A DNA stretch of 36,219 bases from Sphingomonadales bacterium (GTDB lineage: Bacteria; Pseudomonadota; Alphaproteobacteria; Sphingomonadales; Kordiimonadaceae), in assembly GCA_011088215.1 (NCBI GenBank), contig JAALKD010000034.1:1-36219 (forward strand), given 5' to 3'. The position numbers and the translations under genes are program-made. The first letter of the stretch is position 1. Every line of letters starts with the position of its first letter. The notes below the pieces were generated by a model that was given only the letters and a program-made list of their open reading frames with translations, had not been told where the DNA came from and searched no databases. Below, one piece after another: positions 18,493 through 25,828 of the stretch.

Positions 18493-19146
18493 ATGCGGAA
18501 ACTGAAGTTAGGCGTGATGATTTCGGGCAGCGGTAGCAACCTGCAAGTATTGATCGATGCCTGCAGTCAAAAAGGTTACCCTGCTCAAATAACAGTGGTT
18601 ATTTCCAATCGGCCAGACGCCAAAGGATTGGAACGCGCAAAAAACGCGGGCATTGAAGCGATTTGTATTGATCACACAGCTTACGATGATCGTGCCAGTT
18701 TCGAAGATGCAATTCATAACTGTTTGAATGAATACTGTGTAGAACTGGTCTGCCTTGCAGGTTTCATGCGGATATTAAATGCAGATTTCGTTAATCGTTG
18801 GAAAGACCGGATGATCAACATTCATCCGTCGCTGTTACCGTCTTACAAAGGCCTGCACACTCATGCCCGTGCCATCGAAGACGGCGTACGTTTTGGGGGA
18901 TGCACCATTCATTTTGTTCGCCCGGAAATGGATGACGGCCCAATCATCATGCAGGCTGCCGTTCCCATATCGGAGACGGAAACAGAAGACAGTCTGGCTG
19001 CCAAAATACTACGCTATGAGCATGAAATGTATCCCGCCGCGGTTCGCCTTATCGCTGAAGGAAAGGTCCGTGTGTCAGCGCGAAAATGCGTTTTCAAGGA
19101 CGTGGATCTGGACACAGCAGGACTAATCAACCCTGCTATCAATTAG
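18493..19146 (+). CDS. purN: Phosphoribosylglycinamide formyltransferase (PurN)
   Basis: PurN transfers a formyl group from 10-formyl-THF to glycinamide ribonucleotide. The 217-residue protein has the nucleotide-binding start MISGSGSNLQVL (residues 9-20). The catalytic Asn109 and His111 lie in NIHPSLLPSYKGLHTH, and the Asp pair at about 147-148 is in RPEMDDGPI. It follows purM with a one-base gap in the standard purM-purN order. The C-terminal extension past residue 195 is short and probably unstructured. No terminator-like hairpin follows; the histidine kinase gene begins about 95 bases downstream. Confidence 0.97.
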   Translation: MRKLKLGVMISGSGSNLQVLIDACSQKGYPAQITVVISNRPDAKGLERAKNAGIEAICIDHTAYDDRASFEDAIHNCLNEYCVELVCLAGFMRILNADFVNRWKDRMINIHPSLLPSYKGLHTHARAIEDGVRFGGCTIHFVRPEMDDGPIIMQAAVPISETETEDSLAAKILRYEHEMYPAAVRLIAEGKVRVSARKCVFKDVDLDTAGLINPAIN

Positions 19147-19241
19147 AACAAATAAGTAACCTTCGGCATAGTCCTCTTGCGTAGCCAGTGGTATTATCTC
19201 TATGATATGAACTTCTAGTGCAAGCAGACGTGTTAGGATTT

Positions 19242-20393
19242 ATGGCATACATCCATCCAGATATGGCACTATTTCTAGCGGCCATTTTTGTGTTCGCCCT
19301 TTTCATCAAGCTTTACCGACAAACGGTTGTTGAAGTTCGCGGCTTCGGCTGGATTTTCAGCGGCCTTGCGCTTTTTCTTCTCGCCAGTTTTTTCAACTAT
19401 CTTGAAGAAACGCCCTTTGAATATCTAATGCTGCTTGTCACGGACGAAGAAGGTTGGGACTTCATTGTTCCCGTTTTTGGCTACGCGCCGGGTGGCCTTA
19501 TGTTCAGCATCGGGTTCACCGAATGGTTGCGGATGGCATTCCGACTAAAGAATGAAATTCAACAACGAGAAATAGCGGAAGATGAATTAAAGGTCGCGCT
19601 AGCAGAAGCCGACCACGCAAACTCGGCGAAAGATCAATTTCTATCAATTATGAGCCATGAACTGAGAACGCCTCTGACCGCCGTCATTGGTTTTTCCGAG
19701 ATCATGTCTGACCCCAACTACCGCAAGCTATCAACTGTAGAATATATTGAATATAGCGATATTGTGCTCAAAAGCAGCCGACATTTGCTTGAAACCATCG
19801 ACGATATTTTGCTGCTGTCGCAAGTGCAAAACAAAGAATATCAGCTACAAGAAGAAATTTTCTGCATCGAAGATGTCGTCAACGAATGTATATTTGCTTT
19901 GTCAGCTGAAGCCACCAAGGTAAATGTTGAACTTTCCAAGCCACTATTTGGTACAACTTCAATTTATGCGGACCAGCGGCTCGTCAGACAAATTATTTTA
20001 AACCTTATTACCAACAGCATAAAATTCACCCCCGACGGCGGCTCTGTTTCTTGCTCCCTGAAGGTAAGCCCAGTTGATGGAATCGCTATAGTCATTAACG
20101 ATACTGGCATTGGCATGTCGCCGGATGAAGCCAAACGCGCATTGGAACCTTTCATTCAACTCTCTGACGCGGTATCACGTCACCAAATGGGCAAAGGACT
20201 TGGCCTAACTTTGGTGAAACGCTTTACCGAATTGCATAACGGCGCTGTTGAAATTACGTCACAGCAGGGCAAGGGAACAGATGTAAGGATTATATTCCCC
20301 GCGTCACGACTTCGCCATAACCTAACAGAAAAAGGCGCGTCCGAACCGGACACGCCTTCAATTCCATCAGCAGTTGCCGGTGTGGCAGACTAG
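19242..20393 (+). CDS. Membrane-bound orphan sensor histidine kinase
   Basis: A 383-residue hybridless histidine kinase. About three hydrophobic segments lie at the N-terminus (8-24, 36-53 and 73-95), followed by a coiled coil (about 101-127). The dimerisation domain has the phospho-acceptor His139 (SHELRTPL). The catalytic domain has the N box (NLITNSIKF), G1 (NDTGIGM) and G2 (GKGLGL). No PAS or HAMP domain is evident, and no response regulator gene is nearby. A GTG at 19218 would add eight residues, but it lacks a ribosome site. ATG 19242 is preceded by TTAGGATTT and is preferred. The gene end overlaps the ndk end by four bases on the opposite strand. The last coding bases also contain the ndk terminator. 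Confidence 0.88.
   Translation: MAYIHPDMALFLAAIFVFALFIKLYRQTVVEVRGFGWIFSGLALFLLASFFNYLEETPFEYLMLLVTDEEGWDFIVPVFGYAPGGLMFSIGFTEWLRMAFRLKNEIQQREIAEDELKVALAEADHANSAKDQFLSIMSHELRTPLTAVIGFSEIMSDPNYRKLSTVEYIEYSDIVLKSSRHLLETIDDILLLSQVQNKEYQLQEEIFCIEDVVNECIFALSAEATKVNVELSKPLFGTTSIYADQRLVRQIILNLITNSIKFTPDGGSVSCSLKVSPVDGIAIVINDTGIGMSPDEAKRALEPFIQLSDAVSRHQMGKGLGLTLVKRFTELHNGAVEITSQQGKGTDVRIIFPASRLRHNLTEKGASEPDTPSIPSAVAGVAD
20329..20358 (-). terminator. Intrinsic terminator of ndk, inside the kinase coding sequence
   Basis: AAGGCGCGTCCG (20332-20343) and CGGACACGCCTT (20347-20358) form a 12-pair stem with a three-base loop. On the minus strand the one non-Watson-Crick position becomes a G-U pair, and the stem is followed by five T residues. 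This is the correct side for ndk, whose stop is at 20390. The stem is encoded by the last codons of the convergent histidine kinase. Confidence 0.8.
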
Positions 20394-20812
20394 CCGACTA
20401 TTTCGTTGCCTGCGAAGAATTGACCGATTTCGATTGCCGCATTCTCCGCGCTATCGGAGCCGTGAACCGAGTTTTCACCAATAGACAGAGCGAATTCCTT
20501 GCGAACTGTACCATCGGCAGCTTCCGCCGGGTTTGTTGCGCCCATAACCTCGCGGTGAGCCAAAACAGCATTTTCGCCTTCCAAAACCTGCACAACAACT
20601 GGCGCAGACGTCATAAAATCAACCAATTCGCCAAAAAATGGGCGTTCGCTATGCACACCGTAAAAAGTTTCAGCCTGACCACGGGTCATGTGAACGCGCT
20701 TTTGCGCAACAATACGCAAACCAGCCTTTTCGAAGATCGCGTTAATCGCGCCTGTCAGGTTACGGTTGGTTGCATCAGGCTTGATGATTGAGAATGTGCG
20801 CTCGAGAGCCAT
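20390..20812 (-). CDS. ndk: Nucleoside diphosphate kinase
   Basis: Ndk balances nucleoside triphosphate pools by moving the gamma-phosphate from ATP to other NDPs through a phosphohistidine. The protein is 140 residues, the family's standard length. It opens with [12 protein letters not shown]. The catalytic His117 lies in NSVHGSDS, followed by [25 protein letters not shown] and [10 protein letters not shown] are also diagnostic. The ATG at 20812 follows AAGGGAC. A good promoter lies about 57-85 bases upstream, and the terminator lies in the convergent kinase gene, so it is probably a single-gene transcript. Confidence 0.98.
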   Translation of the reverse strand: MALERTFSIIKPDATNRNLTGAINAIFEKAGLRIVAQKRVHMTRGQAETFYGVHSERPFFGELVDFMTSAPVVVQVLEGENAVLAHREVMGATNPAEAADGTVRKEFALSIGENSVHGSDSAENAAIEIGQFFAGNEIVG

Positions 20813-20868
20813 TTGGATAGTCCCTTGTTTGTTGGTGCAATAAATGCGTTAACGGATGATTCGCGCGC

Positions 20869-20897
20869 CTTATAACCACAATGTTAGCTGTTGCCAA
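20869..20897 (-). promoter_or_regulatory. Predicted sigma-70-type promoter of ndk
   Basis: On the minus strand TTGGCA (20892-20897) and TATAAG (20869-20874) are separated by exactly 17 bases. Each hexamer matches five of six consensus bases. Transcription would start about 50 bases before the ndk ATG. Confidence 0.55.
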
Positions 20898-20941
20898 GCT
20901 TTGCTTTGCAGCGAGCGTCCAGTTGTGTTAGGTGCCGGGCC

Positions 20942-22843
20942 ATGCTTCACATCAATGACATAACATACCGTATCGCTGACCGGCTTTTATTTGAAGACGC
21001 GACAGTTGCTGTTCCGCCCGGCCACAAAGTGGGCCTTGTGGGTCGCAATGGTGCGGGAAAATCCACCTTGCTCAAAATGATCTTGAAAGAGTTGTCGCCT
21101 GAGGCCGGTGATATTACGGTCAGAGCCACTGCACGCGTTGGCCATGTGGGGCAAGAGGCACCGGGAGGGCCACAGAGCCTGCTCAAAACAGTGCTCGATT
21201 CGAACCATGAACTGGCCGCGTTGGAAGCAGAAGCCGAAACCGCGACTGATCCACACCGTATCGCCGACATCCACACACGTCTTGCTGACATTGGTGCGCA
21301 TTCCGCTGAACCACGTGCGGCAACAATCCTCTCCGGCCTTGGTTTCGACGAAGCCGCTCAAGCTCGTCCATGCAGCAGTTATTCAGGTGGCTGGCGCATG
21401 CGTGTTGCCCTTGCCTGCGTGCTTTTCAATGAACCGGATCTGCTACTGCTTGACGAGCCAACCAACTATCTGGACCTCGAAGGCGTCATGTGGCTGGAAA
21501 ATTTTCTGCGCTCATACCCCTACACAGTCATAATCGTCAGCCATGACCGCGACTTGCTGAACAAGGCAGTTACCCACATCATTCATTTGGAAAACGGAAA
21601 GCTGAATAGCTACACGGGTGGGTATGACCGCTTTGAGCAGTTACGCCGTCAGCAGATGGAACACCAAATGGCGCTGAAGTCGAAACAGGAAACTGAACGA
21701 CGTCATATTCAGTCGTTCGTGGACCGGTTTCAGGCCAAAGCCAGCAAGGCCAAGCAGGCCCAAAGCCGCATCAAGGCACTTGCGCGAATGAAACCGATTG
21801 TGACCATGGTTGAAGCGCACACAGTCCCGTTTAATTTCCCCAAGCCAGAGCCGCTGTCATCGCCGCTGATTGTACTGGAAGAAGCAAGCGCCGGTTATGT
21901 GGAAAACACACCAGTTCTCAGGAAGCTGGACCTGCGCATTGATATGGATGATCGCATCGCTCTCTTGGGCGCTAACGGTAACGGCAAGTCCACATTTGCG
22001 AAACTGCTGGCTAGCAAATTGGCGCCAATGGAAGGCAAGATGATCAAGTCTCGTGTGCTTGGCATCGGCTATTTTGCTCAGCACCAGTTGGACGAATTGG
22101 TTTCAACCGATACGCCGCTTAATCACATGACCAAGCTGATGCCCGATACAATCGAATCGAAAGTACGCGCGAGATTGGGCAGTTTTGGCTTTGGCGCCGA
22201 CAAGGCAACAAGACCAGTGGAAAGTCTGTCGGGCGGAGAAAAAGCCCGACTGATGTTCGCGATCGCTACCTTCAAGAAACCTCAGCTGTTGATTTTGGAT
22301 GAGCCAACAAACCACTTGGACGTGGATAGCCGTGAGGCGCTTATCCACGCCATCAACGGTTATGATGGCGCCGTATTGTTGATCAGCCATGACCGTCATC
22401 TGGTTGATGCCTGCGTGGACCGCCTATGGATCGTTGAAGACGCAGATGTCAAAACCTTTGAAGGCGACCTTGAAGACTACCGTCGCCACCTCCTGGCCGC
22501 GCGTGCAGGCGATCGTGCACAAAAACGCGGTCCGCGCCAGGGTAATAATAAAAAAGAGGCTCGAAAAAAGGCTGCAGAAAGACGCAAACAGTTGGCTCCG
22601 ATGAAACGGGCGGTAGAAGAAGCCGAAAAAGCAATCGCAAAGCTGGAACAGCGCAAAACTGCAGTCGAAGCCGATCTGGCGAACCCGGAATTATACGGCG
22701 ACCAGGACGACGAAGCTGCTCGTGCTGTCACTCGATTTCAGTTGAAATTGCGCGCGATAAAAGAAGACATTGCAGCCGCAGAGGCGGAATGGTTGAACGC
22801 TGAAGCAAGATACTCAGCGGCTCAGGCCGAACAGGCTTCCTGA
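20942..22843 (+). CDS. yheS: ABC-F family ATPase, YheS/EttD type
   Basis: A 633-residue soluble ATPase with two ABC domains and no membrane segments. ABC-F proteins act on the ribosome; YheS/EttD is thought to influence early elongation. Domain 1 has Walker A GRNGAGKST, signature YSGGWRMR and Walker B LLLLDEPTNYLDL. The linker (P-site tRNA interaction motif) includes RHIQSFVDRFQAKASKAKQ, very close to the E. coli YheS sequence. Domain 2 has GANGNGKST, LSGGEKARL and LLILDEPTNHLDV. A lysine/glutamate-rich coiled coil forms the C-terminus (about 540-633). An in-frame TTG at 20891 would add 17 residues, but ATG 20942 matches the family start. The assignment to YheS rather than Uup rests on the linker. 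Confidence 0.9.
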   Translation: MLHINDITYRIADRLLFEDATVAVPPGHKVGLVGRNGAGKSTLLKMILKELSPEAGDITVRATARVGHVGQEAPGGPQSLLKTVLDSNHELAALEAEAETATDPHRIADIHTRLADIGAHSAEPRAATILSGLGFDEAAQARPCSSYSGGWRMRVALACVLFNEPDLLLLDEPTNYLDLEGVMWLENFLRSYPYTVIIVSHDRDLLNKAVTHIIHLENGKLNSYTGGYDRFEQLRRQQMEHQMALKSKQETERRHIQSFVDRFQAKASKAKQAQSRIKALARMKPIVTMVEAHTVPFNFPKPEPLSSPLIVLEEASAGYVENTPVLRKLDLRIDMDDRIALLGANGNGKSTFAKLLASKLAPMEGKMIKSRVLGIGYFAQHQLDELVSTDTPLNHMTKLMPDTIESKVRARLGSFGFGADKATRPVESLSGGEKARLMFAIATFKKPQLLILDEPTNHLDVDSREALIHAINGYDGAVLLISHDRHLVDACVDRLWIVEDADVKTFEGDLEDYRRHLLAARAGDRAQKRGPRQGNNKKEARKKAAERRKQLAPMKRAVEEAEKAIAKLEQRKTAVEADLANPELYGDQDDEAARAVTRFQLKLRAIKEDIAAAEAEWLNAEARYSAAQAEQAS

Positions 22844-22868
22844 TCGACATCTTGATGGTCCTAGATGA

Positions 22869-22897
22869 CAACTAAATAACTTTATGTTATATAGTTG
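22869..22897. promoter_or_regulatory. AT-rich 29-base dyad after the ABC-F gene
   Basis: CAACTAAATAAC-TTTAT-GTTATATAGTTG pairs over 12 positions with a single mismatch. No T-run follows on either strand, so it is not a standard terminator. Lying 60-88 bases before the PD40 protein gene, it may be an operator or an mRNA-end hairpin. Confidence 0.4.
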
Positions 22898-22904
22898 CCA
22901 AATT

Positions 22905-22937
22905 GATTAACTGCGCTGCCGTGTCGTGTAGTTAATC
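22905..22937. promoter_or_regulatory. Spaced inverted repeat GATTAACT/AGTTAATC upstream of the PD40 gene
   Basis: GATTAACT at 22905-22912 and AGTTAATC at 22930-22937 form an exact 8-base inverted repeat with a 17-base spacer, 19 bases before the gene start. The ribosome site lies between the repeat and the start codon. The half-site partly resembles LytTR half-sites (AGTT core), but the arrangement is inverted, not direct. Confidence 0.35.
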
Positions 22938-22956
22938 CATCTCAGGGGGAGTCAAA

Positions 22957-23898
22957 ATGCGATATGTAACTACAAGTGCTCTGGTTCTTGGCCTATCTGC
23001 AGCATGCCAAGCAGAAAATAAGCCCTACCCGACCATACAATCATCACTCGACCCGAGCGGCTGTATCCTTGAACATGTTGCGGTTGAGCCTGATCGACGT
23101 CAATTTCAAAATGACAGCCTGCTCACGGATGGCAGCGGCATCGCAATCGGCTGGGACGACAGCGAAGGCAATCACGGCACCGACTTGCTGAACCTCACCA
23201 CGTGGAAGCGCTCGCCCCTTCACAGGGCACTGGACAACGGCGCCAGTTTCTCGCCGGATGGCAATTGGATCGTAAATGCAGTTTACGTTGCTGACAATAA
23301 TACCGATATTGTTCTTATTAACCGCTCGACCGGCGAACTTAGCTATGTCCTCGCCCATGAAGCTTGGGATTGGCTGCCGTCCTTCAGCCCGGACGGGACA
23401 CAGATTGTGTTTAACAGTCACCGCGGCGATGGTAATTCAGATGTTTATCTCTACACGCTCGCGAGCGGTGAATTGCAGCAACTGACAAGCAATCCTACAT
23501 ATGAAGCACATGCGAAATTTTCGCCTGACGGCAGGTTCATTACATATCACGAGCAAGTCGACGGACCCGATTTCAACATCAATCTGATGAACATTGAAAC
23601 CAAGAAAGTCCGCGCGATCACAACAAGTCCGCGCGAAGAGGGCTACGCTAGTTGGTCGCCCGATGGCCGTTACATCGTCTATGCCGACGACCGGGACCGC
23701 GAGCCCGGCAAACCCGATATCTTTATCATGGACCTAGATGGTAACATTGTCAGTAGAGTAACGGATCACCCCGAAAAGGACGCCTACCCTTTCTGGTCAC
23801 CGGATGGCCGGTACCTGTATTTCAACAGCTATCGAGGCGGAGGCGGTGTATACCGTGCTGCGATGACCGACTTAATTCATTGCAAAACAAGCGGATAG
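22957..23898 (+). CDS. Exported PD40 (TolB-like) beta-propeller protein
   Basis: A 313-residue periplasmic protein. An N-terminal signal peptide ends near CQAEN. The cysteine at residue 17 sits in SAAC, a poor lipobox, so signal peptidase I cleavage after CQA is more likely. Five copies of the PD40 blade motif are visible: FSPDGNWIV, FSPDGTQIVF, FSPDGRFITY, WSPDGRYIVY and WSPDGRYLYF. Such propellers, as in TolB, bind partner proteins or saccharides. It is too short and lacks the N-terminal domain of TolB, and no tol-pal genes adjoin, so it is not TolB. The ATG follows a strong AGGGGGAG ribosome site. The function is unknown. Confidence 0.8.
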   Translation: MRYVTTSALVLGLSAACQAENKPYPTIQSSLDPSGCILEHVAVEPDRRQFQNDSLLTDGSGIAIGWDDSEGNHGTDLLNLTTWKRSPLHRALDNGASFSPDGNWIVNAVYVADNNTDIVLINRSTGELSYVLAHEAWDWLPSFSPDGTQIVFNSHRGDGNSDVYLYTLASGELQQLTSNPTYEAHAKFSPDGRFITYHEQVDGPDFNINLMNIETKKVRAITTSPREEGYASWSPDGRYIVYADDRDREPGKPDIFIMDLDGNIVSRVTDHPEKDAYPFWSPDGRYLYFNSYRGGGGVYRAAMTDLIHCKTSG

Positions 23899-23983
23899 CT
23901 GCCGAGCATTCAGCTCGCTGATATGCATGCCCCTTGACCAAACAAATGATTGATCGCAATGTTCCCCCACCGGGGAGATAAAA

Positions 23984-24817
23984 ATGCAAGCTGTCATTAA
24001 CAAGATCATGCCGTCGGCGTCGAACGCTCATTTGTTTGCCGTTTTGTCACTATCTGGAGTGTTCATTTGGTTTGGCTTGATGAATTTGGCTGGATCAACC
24101 GATGGCTCTATTGCGCGCTGGGTTGATGCTCACCCAATGGCAAGCCTGCTAAAGCCCCACAAAGCTAATGTCGCCTTAATTCTAGGTGTTGTTCAAACTG
24201 CGTCAGGGCTATTGATCGCGATCTATTCTATTCCTCAACGGTTTAAACGCATGAGTTACAGCCTTATCGCTTTGATGGCGATTGGCTCCCTAAGCCTGCT
24301 GTTTACGAATCCGGTTTGGATGAAAGGTCTTGGCGGTTTCCCAGCAATCGGCAACGGCCAGGGCCTGATCAAATACATTACCATTCTTGGCGTCGCTTTG
24401 TGGTTTCTGGGTGTTAAAGGCGCTCGCGAGGTCATGCTGCTTGGCTTGATTATCGTGTTGGGCTGGATCGGTGCGATGAAATTCACCGGCCCCGAAGCAG
24501 ACGGCGTTTGGCCGCTTTTGACCTCAAGTCCAGCCTTCAACTGGTGGATTACTGATTTTGGCAAGCAAACCGCATCCAACATCATCGGTGGTATTGAGCT
24601 TTTAACGGTTATACTTTTGACAGGCCATTGGTGGAACCGCAGAGCGTTTGAACTCGGGCTCGTGCTCTCTGGAGCCACTTTCGTCGTTACCCTAAGCTTT
24701 CTCGCTACTTTTTCCGCCAGTTGGGCAGGTGGCTTTCCCAGTCTAACTAGTACAGGCCACTTTTTACTCAAGGACGCGATATTACTCGCCGCTGTTTTCA
24801 TTCTCTACCGTGACTAG
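23984..24817 (+). CDS. Tandem-duplicated DUF417 (RclC/YkgB-like) membrane protein
   Basis: A 277-residue polytopic protein. The C-terminal half (148-277) matches DUF417, the family of E. coli RclC (YkgB), an inner-membrane protein of the reactive-chlorine resistance system: LGWIGAMKFTGPEADGVWPLL, IGGIELLTVILL and a closing GGFPSLTSTGHFLLKDAILL. The N-terminal half (20-145) repeats the same layout: FIWFGLMNLAGSTDGSIARWV, LGVVQTASGLLIAI and GGFPAIGNGQGLIKYITILG. A usual DUF417 protein is about 200 residues with a single unit, so this looks like an internal duplication and fusion. The start has GGGGAGA upstream. The LytTR regulator gene begins nine bases after its stop. Confidence 0.75.
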   Translation: MQAVINKIMPSASNAHLFAVLSLSGVFIWFGLMNLAGSTDGSIARWVDAHPMASLLKPHKANVALILGVVQTASGLLIAIYSIPQRFKRMSYSLIALMAIGSLSLLFTNPVWMKGLGGFPAIGNGQGLIKYITILGVALWFLGVKGAREVMLLGLIIVLGWIGAMKFTGPEADGVWPLLTSSPAFNWWITDFGKQTASNIIGGIELLTVILLTGHWWNRRAFELGLVLSGATFVVTLSFLATFSASWAGGFPSLTSTGHFLLKDAILLAAVFILYRD

Positions 24818-24826
24818 TTGACACGC

Positions 24827-25681
24827 ATGACGTCCAATAACTCAAATATCCAAAACAACGACCAAAAATGGAAATTGCTCGAAGTCGGATTTTGGGTTGG
24901 CTATTTGTTTCTAACGACGACCATCGGCGCCACCTCTGAATTAATCGAACGCGAAAGAGACGGGCTAACTGTTCAGCTGTTTGAGCCTTTTTTATGGGAA
25001 TACTCAAGCGCCATTTTTACGCTGCTTTTGATCCCGGCTATCCTGCTCATTGAACGGCGTTTTCCCTTTAGCGAAAAAACCTGGAAAAGCTCACTAGCCA
25101 TACATGTGTTTGCAACGGTACCCTATTCCCTGCTCCATGTCACCGGAATGGTTTGGGTCCGCAAAGCCGTCTATTGTATTATGGGATCAAAGTATGATTT
25201 TGGTAACGTGCCAGTCGAGCTTCTTTACGAATGGCGCAAAGATGCCCTGACTTATTTTTTCATCATTGCCGTCGTGTATGGGTACCGGCTATTTCGCGCC
25301 AAAAAAAGCGGCACCGCATTTTTCTCCGAAGATAACGGAAAACTCAGTCAGCCCCAAACTACGGGTAGTTTTTCGGTAAAACAGGCCGATAAAATATTTT
25401 TCATTTCATTTGCCGAAATTGACTGGATCGAGTCGGCAGGAAACTACGTATTGCTTCATTGCGGCGAAAAATCTTACATGCTGCGCTCGACAATGAAATC
25501 GGTTGAAGAAAAACTGGCCAATGCACAATTCGTCCGCGTCCATCGAACTTCAATTGTAAATACCAAAAAAATCAAAGCCATTCAGACCACCCGGCGCGGG
25601 GGAGGATTTGTAAATCTATCAAGCGGGCACTCTGTCCAACTAAGTAGGCATTACCGCAACAACCTCGACACCCAAATGTAA
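24827..25681 (+). CDS. Membrane-embedded LytTR transcriptional regulator
   Basis: A 284-residue one-component regulator. The N-terminal half holds about four membrane helices (roughly 15-38, 60-80, 90-120 and 135-155). After a linker, the C-terminal LytTR DNA-binding domain begins around residue 183: FISFAEIDWIESAGNYVLLH, SYMLRSTMKSVEEKL, FVRVHRTSIVNTKKIKAI and VQLSRHYRNNL. No receiver domain is present, so sensing probably occurs through the membrane part. It starts at ATG 24827, nine bases after the DUF417 stop; a TTG at 24818 would add three residues. The tight spacing suggests that the DUF417 protein acts with the regulator. No LytTR-type direct repeat was confidently found nearby. Confidence 0.85.
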   Translation: MTSNNSNIQNNDQKWKLLEVGFWVGYLFLTTTIGATSELIERERDGLTVQLFEPFLWEYSSAIFTLLLIPAILLIERRFPFSEKTWKSSLAIHVFATVPYSLLHVTGMVWVRKAVYCIMGSKYDFGNVPVELLYEWRKDALTYFFIIAVVYGYRLFRAKKSGTAFFSEDNGKLSQPQTTGSFSVKQADKIFFISFAEIDWIESAGNYVLLHCGEKSYMLRSTMKSVEEKLANAQFVRVHRTSIVNTKKIKAIQTTRRGGGFVNLSSGHSVQLSRHYRNNLDTQM

Positions 25682-25828
25682 CGAGTAAATACTTCCTAAT
25701 TAGTTCTTTATTGCGACCGTGTTCCCCTTGTCACTGCACCGGTCCCTTTTATCACAAAACACACCAAAACCACCCCGTCCTCACTACGGTACTGTGAATT
25801 TAGTGATCAATCTTTAGAAAGAGGACCG

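Noticed and set aside
22957..23013. Lipoprotein signal (Cys17) for the PD40 protein
   Set aside because: SAAC lacks the usual Leu/Val/Ile at -3, and a good signal peptidase I site (CQA) follows; recorded as a plain secretory signal.
23901..23915. CGAGC-N5-GCTCG hairpin after the PD40 gene as a terminator
   Set aside because: Five pairs without a T-run; possible but not supportable.
24256..24801. 181-codon minus-strand open frame
   Set aside because: It is antisense to the DUF417 gene, which has a ribosome site, membrane helices and family motifs; no ribosome site or domain on this strand.
25717..25754. GACCG...CGGTC repeat after the LytTR gene as a terminator
   Set aside because: The loop is long, the stem interrupted, and only four T residues follow; too weak to call.
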